Assembly: GCA_036272815.1 (NCBI GenBank)
Contig: DATAYA010000029.1
Coordinates: 1-9,905 of the forward strand
Direction: 5' to 3'
Length of the DNA stretch: 9,905 nt
DNA from: DATAYA01 sp036272815
Lineage (GTDB): Bacteria > Pseudomonadota > Alphaproteobacteria > Acetobacterales > Acetobacteraceae
The position numbers and the translations under genes are program-made. This document shows positions 1-6,366 of the stretch, one piece after another. A model generated the notes under the pieces. That model saw nothing but the letters and a program-made list of their open reading frames with translations. It searched no databases and was not told the DNA's origin. Every line of letters begins with the position of its first letter. The stretch's first letter is position 1.

Positions 1-500
1 TCGGCGGCGTAGCGGTCGGCGAACAGCTTGGCGAAGGCCGCGAGCCCGGCGCGGAACACGCCGGAGGTCGGGAAGGCGGGGTCGGGCTCGAAGGCCGCGA
101 AGGTCGAGATGTTGACGATCGCGCCGGCGCGCTGGCGCTGCATCACCGGCGTCACCAGGCGCGTCGGACGCACGGCGCTCAGGAAATAGACCTCCATGCC
201 GCGGTGCCAGTCCTCGTCGCCGAGGTCGAGCAGCGGCGCGCGCGGGCCGTGGCCGGCGCTGTTCACCAGCACGTCGATGCGGCCCCAGCGGTCGAGCGTC
301 GCGTCCACCAGCCGCCGCAGATCGTCCTGCGACTGGTTGCTGCCCGTGATGCCGACGCCGCCGAGGGACGCCGCCAGTGCCTCGCCCTTGCCGGAGGAGG
401 AGAGGATGGCGACGCAGTAGCCGTCCTGCGCGAGCCGCTGTGCCGCCGCGGCCCCCATCCCGGAGCCGCCGGCCGTGATGACGGCCACTCTCTCGCCCAT
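1..500 (-). CDS. SDR-family oxidoreductase-like protein, partial (C-terminus beyond window start)
   Basis: The 166 visible residues form a Rossmann-fold short-chain dehydrogenase/reductase. A dinucleotide-binding loop TAGGSGMG lies at residues 9-16 (the family form is TGxxxGxG), and NSAG at 80-83 corresponds to the NNAG motif. The strand leading to the active site reads IVNIST at 128-133. The usual Ser-x12-Tyr-x3-Lys catalytic set is not conserved: aligning on NIST puts Thr133, Ser146 and Arg150 at those places. The protein therefore belongs to a divergent SDR branch, and ordinary ketoreductase chemistry should not be assumed. The ATG at 498-500 is preceded by a GGGAGGG Shine-Dalgarno about six bases upstream. 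It is transcribed divergently from pepN across 95 bases. The C-terminal third, including the substrate-binding region, lies outside the window. SDR membership is certain; substrate and activity are unknown. Confidence 0.9.
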   Translation of the reverse strand, partial: MGERVAVITAGGSGMGAAAAQRLAQDGYCVAILSSSGKGEALAASLGGVGITGSNQSQDDLRRLVDATLDRWGRIDVLVNSAGHGPRAPLLDLGDEDWHRGMEVYFLSAVRPTRLVTPVMQRQRAGAIVNISTFAAFEPDPAFPTSGVFRAGLAAFAKLFADRYAA

Positions 501-595
501 CGCACGCCCTCCCGCCTGCACGACCACGATGGCACAGCCGGGCGGCCCGGGACACCGGACTTCCCTGCGCCGCCGATCCGCCGCATATCCGACGA

Positions 596-3235
596 ATGGA
601 CAACCAAGCCCCCGCCCCCGTCCGCCGCCTCGACTACCGGCCGCCCGACTTCCTGGTCGACGCCGTTGAACTGATTTTCGAGTTGGACCCGGCGCAGACG
701 GTGGTGCGCGCGAAGCTCGAAATGCGGCGCAATCCCGCCGGCGCCGCGGGCGCGCCGTTGCGGCTCGATGGTGAGGCCCTGCGGCTGCGCACGATCTCTC
801 TCGACGGCCGGCTGCTGGATGCGTCCGGCTACGCGCTCGATGACCACGGGCTGGAGATCGCCTCCGTGCCGGACCGCTTCCGGCTGCAGATCGTGACCGA
901 GCTGGCACCGGCCGAGAACACCGAACTGTCGGGCCTCTACACCTCCGGCGGCGGCTTCTTCACCCAATGCGAGGCGCAGGGCTTCCGCCGGATCACCTTC
1001 TTCCCCGACCGGCCCGACGTCATGGCGCGCTACACCACGACGCTGATCGCCGATCGCGCCGCCTGCCCGGTGCTGCTCTCCAACGGCAACCCCGACGCGA
1101 CCGGCGAGGAACCCGGCGGCCGGCACTGGGCGCGCTGGGTCGATCCGCACCCGAAGCCCTCCTACCTCTTCGCGCTGGTCGCGGGCGACCTGATCGCCGT
1201 GCGCGACCATTTCCGCACCGCGTCCGGGCGCGACGTGGCCCTCGCGATCTGGGTGCGCGATGGCGACCAGGACAAATGCGCGCACGCGATGGCCTCGCTG
1301 AAGCGCGCGATGACGTGGGACGAGGAGCGCTTCGGCCTCGAATACGATCTCGACGTGTTCAACATCGCCGCCGTCTCGGACTTCAACATGGGGGCGATGG
1401 AGAACAAGGGGCTCAACGTCTTCAACACGAAATACGTGCTGGCGAAGCCCGAGACCGCGACCGATGCCGACTACCAGGACATCGAGAGCGTCGTCGCGCA
1501 CGAATATTTCCACAACTGGACCGGCGACCGCGTCACCTGCCGCGATTGGTTCCAGCTCTCGCTGAAGGAAGGGCTGACCGTCTATCGCGACCAGGAATTC
1601 AGCGCCGACCAGGGCAGCCGCGCGGTCAAGCGGCTGCGCGACGTGCGCCGGCTGCGCGCCGGGCAGTTCGCCGAGGATGACGGGCCGCTCGCGCATCCGG
1701 TGCGGCCCGACGCGTATCTCAAGATCGACAATTTCTACACCGCGACGGTCTATTCCAAGGGCGCCGAAGTGGTGCGGATGATCGAGACCCGCATCGGCCG
1801 CGGGGGTTTTCGCGCGGGCCTCGCGCTCTACATCGCCCGCCACGACAACCAGGCGGTGACGATCGAGGATTTCGTCGCCGCGATGGCCGACGCATCGGGC
1901 GTGGACCTCGCCGACATGCTCGCCTGGTACAGCCAGGCCGGCACGCCCGCGCTCACCTCCGACGAGAGCTATGACGCGGCATCGCGACGCTACACGCTGA
2001 CGCTGCGCCAGGCGACGAAGCCGACGCCGGGACAGCCGGAGAAGCAGCCGCTGCCGATCCCGGTGGCCCTCGGCCTGCTCGATCCGCAGGGCGGCGCGCT
2101 GCCGGCGCGGCTCGCGGGCGAGGCGCAGGCTGCCGCGGAGACCCGTGTGGTGATCGCGCGCGGTGCAGAAAGCCGCTTCGTCTTCGAGGACGTGGCGGCG
2201 CCGCCGGTGCCGTCGCTGCTGCGCGGGTTCTCCGCACCGGTGCGGCTCGCGGGAGTTCCGCCCGAGCGGCTGCGGTTCCTGGCACGGCACGACAGCGATC
2301 CGTTCGTGCGCTGGGATTCCGGACAGCAATACGCGACCGACGTGCTGCTCGACCTTGCCGCAAGGTGGCGCGCGGGCGCTTCGATGACGCTCGATCCCGG
2401 TCTGCGCGATGCGGTCGCGGCGACGCTTATGCAGGCGTCGGACGATCCGGAGTTCGCGGCCGAGGCGCTGGCGCTGCCGGGCGAGGACGCGCTCGCCGAC
2501 GCGATGGAGGTCGCCGACACAGAGGCCGTCCACGCCGCGCGCGAGTTCGCCCGCGCCGCGATCGGGCGCGCGCTCGCCCCGTCATTGCGCGACGCCTATG
2601 CACAGAACGACGATCCCGGCCCGTACGCGATCGACGGCGCCAGCATCGGCCGGCGCGCGCTGAAGAACGTGGCCCTCGGCTATCTGGCGGCCGCCGGCGA
2701 CGAGGGGATCGCGCTCGCCCGCACGCAGTTCGATGCGCAGCGCAACATGACCGACGTGCTGGCCGCCCTTGCGGTGCTAGCGCGCAGTGACGACGACGAC
2801 GCCCGCGCGGCGGCGCTCGCGTCGTTCCATGCCCGCTGGCAAAGCGAGCCCCTGGTGATCGACAAATGGTTCGCCATCCAGGCGACCGCGCCGCGCCCCG
2901 ACACGCTGGCCGCCGTGCAGGCGCTCACCGCACATCCCGATTTCGATCTGCGCCAGCCCAACCGCGTGCGGGCGCTGATCGGCGCCTTCGCGTCCGGCAA
3001 TCCCTCGTGCTTCCACGCGGCGTCCGGCGCGGGCTACGACTTCCTGGCCGCGCAGATCATCGCCCTCGACCCGCTCAACAGCCAGGTCGCGGCCCGGCTG
3101 GTCTCCCCGCTGGGCCGGTGGCAGCGGCAGGATGCGGCGCGGCAGGCACTGATGCGCGCGGCCCTGGCGCGCGTGCTGGGGGCGCCGGGCTTAAGCGGGA
3201 ACGTCTACGAGATGGTCTCGCGCAGCCTCGGGTGA
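596..3235 (+). CDS. pepN: Aminopeptidase N (M1 family zinc metallopeptidase)
   Basis: This is a cytoplasmic zinc aminopeptidase that removes N-terminal residues from peptides in the last steps of protein turnover. The 879 residues match the E. coli PepN size (about 870), and landmarks are offset by a constant +5. The substrate-anchoring TQCE is at 123-126 (Gln124, Glu126) and the exopeptidase motif GAMEN at 266-270. The zinc site HEYFH is at 302-306 (ligands His302 and His306, catalytic Glu303), with third ligand Glu325 in LKEGL. The transition-state tyrosine is Tyr386 in TATVYSKGAE. The beta-sandwich (DUF3458) and helical C-terminal domains follow, and the protein is full length with no frameshift. 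The start fits because the N-terminus (residues 11-17, RLDYRPP) aligns with the beginning of E. coli PepN. No good Shine-Dalgarno precedes it. It is divergent from the SDR gene and is followed by a short hairpin. Confidence 0.97.
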   Translation: MDNQAPAPVRRLDYRPPDFLVDAVELIFELDPAQTVVRAKLEMRRNPAGAAGAPLRLDGEALRLRTISLDGRLLDASGYALDDHGLEIASVPDRFRLQIVTELAPAENTELSGLYTSGGGFFTQCEAQGFRRITFFPDRPDVMARYTTTLIADRAACPVLLSNGNPDATGEEPGGRHWARWVDPHPKPSYLFALVAGDLIAVRDHFRTASGRDVALAIWVRDGDQDKCAHAMASLKRAMTWDEERFGLEYDLDVFNIAAVSDFNMGAMENKGLNVFNTKYVLAKPETATDADYQDIESVVAHEYFHNWTGDRVTCRDWFQLSLKEGLTVYRDQEFSADQGSRAVKRLRDVRRLRAGQFAEDDGPLAHPVRPDAYLKIDNFYTATVYSKGAEVVRMIETRIGRGGFRAGLALYIARHDNQAVTIEDFVAAMADASGVDLADMLAWYSQAGTPALTSDESYDAASRRYTLTLRQATKPTPGQPEKQPLPIPVALGLLDPQGGALPARLAGEAQAAAETRVVIARGAESRFVFEDVAAPPVPSLLRGFSAPVRLAGVPPERLRFLARHDSDPFVRWDSGQQYATDVLLDLAARWRAGASMTLDPGLRDAVAATLMQASDDPEFAAEALALPGEDALADAMEVADTEAVHAAREFARAAIGRALAPSLRDAYAQNDDPGPYAIDGASIGRRALKNVALGYLAAAGDEGIALARTQFDAQRNMTDVLAALAVLARSDDDDARAAALASFHARWQSEPLVIDKWFAIQATAPRPDTLAAVQALTAHPDFDLRQPNRVRALIGAFASGNPSCFHAASGAGYDFLAAQIIALDPLNSQVAARLVSPLGRWQRQDAARQALMRAALARVLGAPGLSGNVYEMVSRSLG

Positions 3236-3240
3236 CGGCG

Positions 3241-3255
3241 AGGGGCTCCGCCCCT
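3241..3255 (+). terminator. GC hairpin just after pepN; possible terminator or dispersed intergenic repeat
   Basis: AGGGGC (3241-3246) pairs perfectly with GCCCCT (3250-3255) around a three-base TCC loop, starting five bases after the pepN stop. No T-run follows, so intrinsic termination is uncertain. The downstream GGACCCCG gives it the look of the GGGGTCCAGGGGC-type intergenic repeats seen in many GC-rich genomes. That resemblance is from memory and was not searched. Confidence 0.45.
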
Positions 3256-3285
3256 GGACCCCGTCAAGGGCAGTCGCGCCTGAAA

Positions 3286-3318
3286 CCCGTTTCGGATAGG
3301 ATTCGTGGAAACGGGGAG
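3286..3318 (+). promoter_or_regulatory. Inverted repeat enclosing the Shine-Dalgarno of the MFS gene
   Basis: CCCGTTT (3286-3292) is exactly complementary to AAACGGG (3309-3315) across 16 bases. The right arm overlaps the GGGGAG Shine-Dalgarno (3313-3318), which sits six bases before the ATG at 3325. If folded in the mRNA, the stem would partly hide the ribosome-binding site. The same repeat could instead be a DNA operator. Function is inferred only from position. Confidence 0.4.
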
Positions 3319-3324
3319 ATCGCC

Positions 3325-4542
3325 ATGCCACGATTGCTCGCGCGCATGATGCCGCTGTTCGCGGCCACGTTCATCGACCTGTTTTCGTTCGGGCTCATGT
3401 ATCCGGTGATCGTGGCGCTGTTCCAGCAGCCGGCGGTGCGCGCGATCTACGGGGACGGCAGCAGCAGTTTCACCTTTTCGCTGGCGCTCGCGCTGTTCCC
3501 GCTCGGGATGTTCTTCGGCGCCTCGCTGCTCGGCGACATCTCCGATGCGTTCGGGCGGCGGCGGACGCTGCTGATCTGCATGGCCGGGCTCGCCGCGTCC
3601 TATGCGCTGATGCTGCTCGGCGTCGTGACGCTGCACCTCGGCTGGCTGCTGGCCGGGCGCCTGCTGTCCGGGCTGATGGCCGGCACCGGCCCGATCGCAC
3701 AGGCGGCGATGATCGAGGCGGATGCCGCCGACGGCCGCGGCGGCGCACTCGCGAAGATCGTGCTGGTGAACTGCCTCGCCCTCGTCTCTGGGCCGGCGGT
3801 CGGCGGCCTGCTGATGCATTTCGGCTTCGCCGCCCCGCTCGTCTTCACGATCGGCCTGTGCGCGATGGCGTTCGTCTGGCTTGCCGCCGCCCGCATCGAG
3901 ACCGGCGAGGCGCACGGGCGGCTGCGGATCGGGCCGCATCGCGCCTTCGAGGTGTTCGTCCATGCCTGGCGGCATCCGGTGATCCGCGGCCTCGCCTGCG
4001 CCTTCTTCCTTTTCCAGTTCGGCTTCGCGATCTGGTACGTCTACGTGATGGTGCGGATGGCGCGCGTCTATGGCCTGCCGCCGACCACCCTCGGATTGTT
4101 CTCGGCGGTGATCGGCGCGGGCTTCGTGTTCGGCAGCACACTCGGCTATCGCTGGCTGGTGCGCGCGGCCGGCAGCGATGCGGTGGCCGTTGCCATCGCG
4201 ATCGTCGGCTGCGGGGCGCTGATCGCGCTCTCCGCGCTGCCGCTCGGGGGTGGCTTGCAGTGGCCGCTGGCGTTCGCGATCGCGGTCGCGAACGTGCCCG
4301 TCTTCGTCGGCATCCTCGCCCTCATCAGCGCCGCGGCGGCGTCCGGCGAGCAGGGCTGGGCAATGGGCATCGGCGGCGCGATGACCGCGCTCTCGTTCAT
4401 GCTCTCGGGCCTGCTGGCGCCGGTGCTGACGGTGGTGCCGCTGCCGCTGCTGATCGTAGCGGGCGGTGTGGTCGTGATCGCAGGCGCCCTGCCGCTGCGC
4501 TCGGCCCTGCGGGTGCCGCCGGTGCCGGCCGTGGCCGTCTGA
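3325..4542 (+). CDS. MFS transporter (drug:H+ antiporter-like)
   Basis: This is an integral inner-membrane protein of 405 residues, the normal length for a 12-helix major facilitator. MFS motif A is clear in the loop after the second helix: GDISDAFGRRR at 70-80, with Gly70, Asp74, Gly77 and Arg78. Hydrophobic segments recur along the whole chain, for example around 14-33, 50-69, 82-103 and 107-126. A more polar central stretch near 185-215 fits the loop between the two six-helix halves. The substrate cannot be read from the sequence; the overall look is TetA/DHA1-like efflux. The ATG at 3325 is chosen because GGGGAG lies six bases upstream and the first helix follows directly. The reading frame stays open upstream inside pepN, but that part is antisense-like shadow. 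It ends 25 bases before the DUF1772-like gene, so the two are probably one transcript. Confidence 0.88.
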   Translation: MPRLLARMMPLFAATFIDLFSFGLMYPVIVALFQQPAVRAIYGDGSSSFTFSLALALFPLGMFFGASLLGDISDAFGRRRTLLICMAGLAASYALMLLGVVTLHLGWLLAGRLLSGLMAGTGPIAQAAMIEADAADGRGGALAKIVLVNCLALVSGPAVGGLLMHFGFAAPLVFTIGLCAMAFVWLAAARIETGEAHGRLRIGPHRAFEVFVHAWRHPVIRGLACAFFLFQFGFAIWYVYVMVRMARVYGLPPTTLGLFSAVIGAGFVFGSTLGYRWLVRAAGSDAVAVAIAIVGCGALIALSALPLGGGLQWPLAFAIAVANVPVFVGILALISAAAASGEQGWAMGIGGAMTALSFMLSGLLAPVLTVVPLPLLIVAGGVVVIAGALPLRSALRVPPVPAVAV

Positions 4543-4557
4543 CGCCGCCGTCCGATC

Positions 4558-4567
4558 GGAGAAAGGC
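4558..4567 (+). promoter_or_regulatory. Shine-Dalgarno supporting a TTG start
   Basis: GGAGAAAGG at 4558-4566 lies directly before TTG at 4568, with GGAG spaced six bases from it. No ATG or GTG in this frame is better placed, so this site decides the start of the small membrane protein. Confidence 0.65.
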
Positions 4568-5029
4568 TTGGCCTGGCTTCGTCTCGCAAATCTGGCGCTG
4601 GGCGTGCTGGCGATGCTGGCGCCCATCGCGCATGTCCTGGAGTTGCCGAACAAGATCGCGCTCGACGCGACCCTGTGGCTCGCGGTGCAGAAGCACCTCT
4701 ATCGCGGCTGGGGTCCATTCCTGGGCGGCCCGGCTGAGGTCGGCGCACTGACGACCAGCCTCTGCCTCGCCACCCTCAGATGGCAACGCAGCGTCGTGCT
4801 GTGGCCGACGCTGATCGCCTGCATCGGCTATGCCGGCATGCTCGCCGCGTTTTTCACCCTGAACGCGCCTGTCAACGTCTCCGTCTCGTCCTGGACACCG
4901 GCCAGCGTGCCATCGGATTGGTCAAGCTACCGCGCGCGCTGGGAAACCGGACATGCCGTCGCGGCACTGCTCTCCGTCATCAGCCTGGCGGCACTCGCAT
5001 GGGCCTGGCGGACGGAGCGCCGGGCCTGA
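4568..5029 (+). CDS. Small membrane protein, DUF1772-like
   Basis: This protein of 153 residues has four likely membrane helices at about 5-22, 53-70, 76-98 and 128-147. Between them are polar motifs typical of DUF1772-type proteins: HVLELPNK at 22-29, YRGWGP at 45-50, and a W-x3-R-x-R-W-E-x2-H pattern ending at His129 (Trp118, Arg122, Arg124, Trp125, Glu126, His129). The family's function is generally unassigned; the distantly related anthrone oxygenases are the only well-known relatives. The gene starts at TTG with a strong GGAGAAAGG just upstream, 25 bases after the MFS gene. This suggests co-transcription and perhaps deliberately reduced translation. It converges on yajC with seven bases between stop codons. 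Family assignment is from recalled motif similarity; membrane topology is well supported. Confidence 0.75.
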   Translation: MAWLRLANLALGVLAMLAPIAHVLELPNKIALDATLWLAVQKHLYRGWGPFLGGPAEVGALTTSLCLATLRWQRSVVLWPTLIACIGYAGMLAAFFTLNAPVNVSVSSWTPASVPSDWSSYRARWETGHAVAALLSVISLAALAWAWRTERRA

Positions 5030-5041
5030 CGCCGGCTCAGG
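5025..5041. terminator. Small inverted repeat across two convergent stop codons
   Basis: CCTGA (5025-5029) and TCAGG (5037-5041) are complementary around CGCCGGC. Each arm contains the stop codon of one of the convergent genes. It could act as a weak bidirectional terminator, but the stem is only five base pairs and there is no T-run, so this may be chance. Confidence 0.25.
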
Positions 5042-5387
5042 AGGCTTTCGCGGGCGGCTTGGCGTCGTTGGCGGCCTGCGGCTTGACGACGCTGGTGATC
5101 GTCTCGCGCAGGACGACGACGCGGATGTTGGGCGCGATCTCGACGTCGATCTCGTTCGAGCCGTCGCGCACCCGCTGCACCGTGCCGAGGATGCCGCCGC
5201 CGGTCACCACCCGGTCGCCGCGCTTGATGGCGGCGATCATCGCCTTCGCCTCTTTCTGCCGTGTCTGCTGCGGGCGGATCAGCAGGAAGTAGAACACGGC
5301 GAAGATCAGCACCAGCGGCGCGAACTGCGTCACGGTCGTCATTGTCGAGGCGGACGCGGCCTGGGCAAATGCGGGGGTGATCAGCAT
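5037..5387 (-). CDS. yajC: YajC, accessory subunit of the Sec translocon
   Basis: YajC is a small single-span inner-membrane protein associated with SecDF and SecYEG during protein export. The 116 residues show the family layout. After a short N-terminal segment there is one membrane helix at about 22-37, followed at once by the hallmark RPQQ at 38-41 and a basic stretch. Then comes a small beta-rich cytoplasmic domain with GDRVVTGGGILGTV at about 57-70. The Lys/Ala-rich tail is disordered. The ATG at 5385-5387 gives the expected length, although no convincing Shine-Dalgarno precedes it. A sigma70-like promoter lies about 36 bases upstream. yajC usually heads a secD-secF operon; here the next gene is on the opposite strand and converges, so yajC is alone. 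It is divergent from the DUF815 ATPase. Confidence 0.95.
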   Translation of the reverse strand: MLITPAFAQAASASTMTTVTQFAPLVLIFAVFYFLLIRPQQTRQKEAKAMIAAIKRGDRVVTGGGILGTVQRVRDGSNEIDVEIAPNIRVVVLRETITSVVKPQAANDAKPPAKAS

Positions 5388-5423
5388 GGCGGCGGGCGTC
5401 CGGGTTGCGGTGGCTGCGGCCGG

Positions 5424-5451
5424 ACCATAGTTTCCGCCCCCCGCACGTCAA
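5424..5451 (-). promoter_or_regulatory. Sigma70-like promoter of yajC
   Basis: On the minus strand TTGACG (5446-5451, five of six to TTGACA) and TATGGT (5424-5429, four of six to TATAAT) are separated by 16 bases. This would give a leader of about 30 bases before the yajC ATG. It is the best promoter match in the window. The -35 box ends only 15 bases from the ATPase start codon on the other strand. Confidence 0.55.
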
Positions 5452-5465
5452 GCGAAGACCGGATC

Positions 5466-6353
5466 ATGGACCCTCGCCAGGTTGAACCAGGCCAGACTGC
5501 TCTGCTCGCCCGCATCGCCGCGGCGCTGGAGCGCCTCGCCCCGCCGCCGCCGCCCGCCCCGGACCTCGACGCCGCCGACGCCTTCGTCTGGCACGCGAGC
5601 CCGCCGCACCTCGCCCCCGTCGCCGCGGTCTCGCGGGTGCCAATCGAGTTGCTGCAGGGGATCGCGCCGCAGACCGAGGTGCTGCTGGAGAACACCCGCC
5701 GCTTCGCGGCCGGCCTGCCGGCGAACAATGCGATGCTCTGGGGGGCGCGCGGGATGGGCAAGTCCTCGCTGGTGAAGGCGGCGCACGCCGCGGTTTGCGC
5801 GGCCCGGCCCGGCAGCCTTGCCCTCGTGGAAATCCACCGCGAGGAGATCGCGAGCCTGCCGGCGCTGCTGGAGGTGCTGCGCGGCCGCACGCGGCGCTGC
5901 CTGATCTTCTGCGACGATCTTACGTTCGAGCGTCAGGATGCCGACTACAAGGCGTTGAAATCGGTGCTCGACGGCGGCATCGAGGGGCGGCCGGACAACG
6001 TGCTGTTCTACGCCACCTCCAACCGCCGCCACCTGATGCCGCGCGAGATGATCGACAACGAGCGCTCGACCGCGATCACGCCGGCCGAGGCGATCGAGGA
6101 GAAGGTCTCGCTGTCAGACCGGTTCGGCCTCTGGATCGGTTTTCATGGCTGCGACCAGGAGACTTTTTTTCGGATGGTCGAGGGGTACGCTGCCCATTTC
6201 GGCTTGCGCATCGGGCCGGAGGAGCTGAGGGCGGAGGCGGTGGCGTGGTCGATGGGGCGCGGCGCCCGCTCCGGCCGGGTGGCGTGGCAGTTCGTGCAGG
6301 ACCTCGCCGGCCGGATCGGCGCCCCCGCTCGGTGGCCGCCCTCTTCCCGGTGA
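5466..6353 (+). CDS. DUF815-family AAA+ ATPase
   Basis: This is a cytoplasmic P-loop ATPase of 295 residues, full length for DUF815 proteins, whose cellular role is not established. Walker A is GARGMGKSS at 93-101 (Lys99). Walker B is CLIFCDDL at 145-152 (Asp150, Asp151), and a sensor-1-like Asn186 sits in YATSNRRHL. The conserved SLSDRFGLW at 215-223 and GARSGRVAWQFVQDL at 266-280 are typical of the family, the latter in the sensor-2 area. The N-terminal 40 residues are helical and then proline-rich. The ATG at 5466 is chosen because it matches the usual family start just before the LLARIAAALERL helix; the Shine-Dalgarno is weak. It is divergent from yajC across 78 bases, and I recall this neighbourhood from other alphaproteobacteria. 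Its stop codon lies in an 18-base tandem duplication. Confidence 0.9.
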   Translation: MDPRQVEPGQTALLARIAAALERLAPPPPPAPDLDAADAFVWHASPPHLAPVAAVSRVPIELLQGIAPQTEVLLENTRRFAAGLPANNAMLWGARGMGKSSLVKAAHAAVCAARPGSLALVEIHREEIASLPALLEVLRGRTRRCLIFCDDLTFERQDADYKALKSVLDGGIEGRPDNVLFYATSNRRHLMPREMIDNERSTAITPAEAIEEKVSLSDRFGLWIGFHGCDQETFFRMVEGYAAHFGLRIGPEELRAEAVAWSMGRGARSGRVAWQFVQDLAGRIGAPARWPPSSR

Positions 6354-6366
6354 CCGCCCTCAGCCC
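6331..6366. repeat. Imperfect 18-base tandem duplication over two convergent stop codons
   Basis: Bases 6331-6348 and 6349-6366 agree at 15 of 18 positions; both begin GGTG and share CCGCCCTC. The second copy carries the ATPase TGA (6351-6353) where the first copy has TGG for Trp290. It also carries the opposite-strand TGA of the serine hydrolase (6360-6362). The unit is a multiple of three, so frame is kept. Confidence 0.7.

Noticed and set aside
538..550. CCGGG-CGG-CCCGG hairpin between the SDR gene and pepN
   Set aside because: A five-base GC stem of this kind is expected by chance here, and no promoter boxes could be placed around it.
263..2533. A 756-codon open frame antisense to pepN and the SDR gene
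   Set aside because: The translation is Arg/His/Gly-rich with no recognisable domain, and it runs opposite a gene with complete active-site motifs. Long antisense frames are expected at this GC content.
3205..4653. A 482-codon open frame antisense to the MFS transporter
   Set aside because: It is very rich in Arg, Gln and His with no fold signature. It mirrors the codon bias of the real membrane-protein gene.
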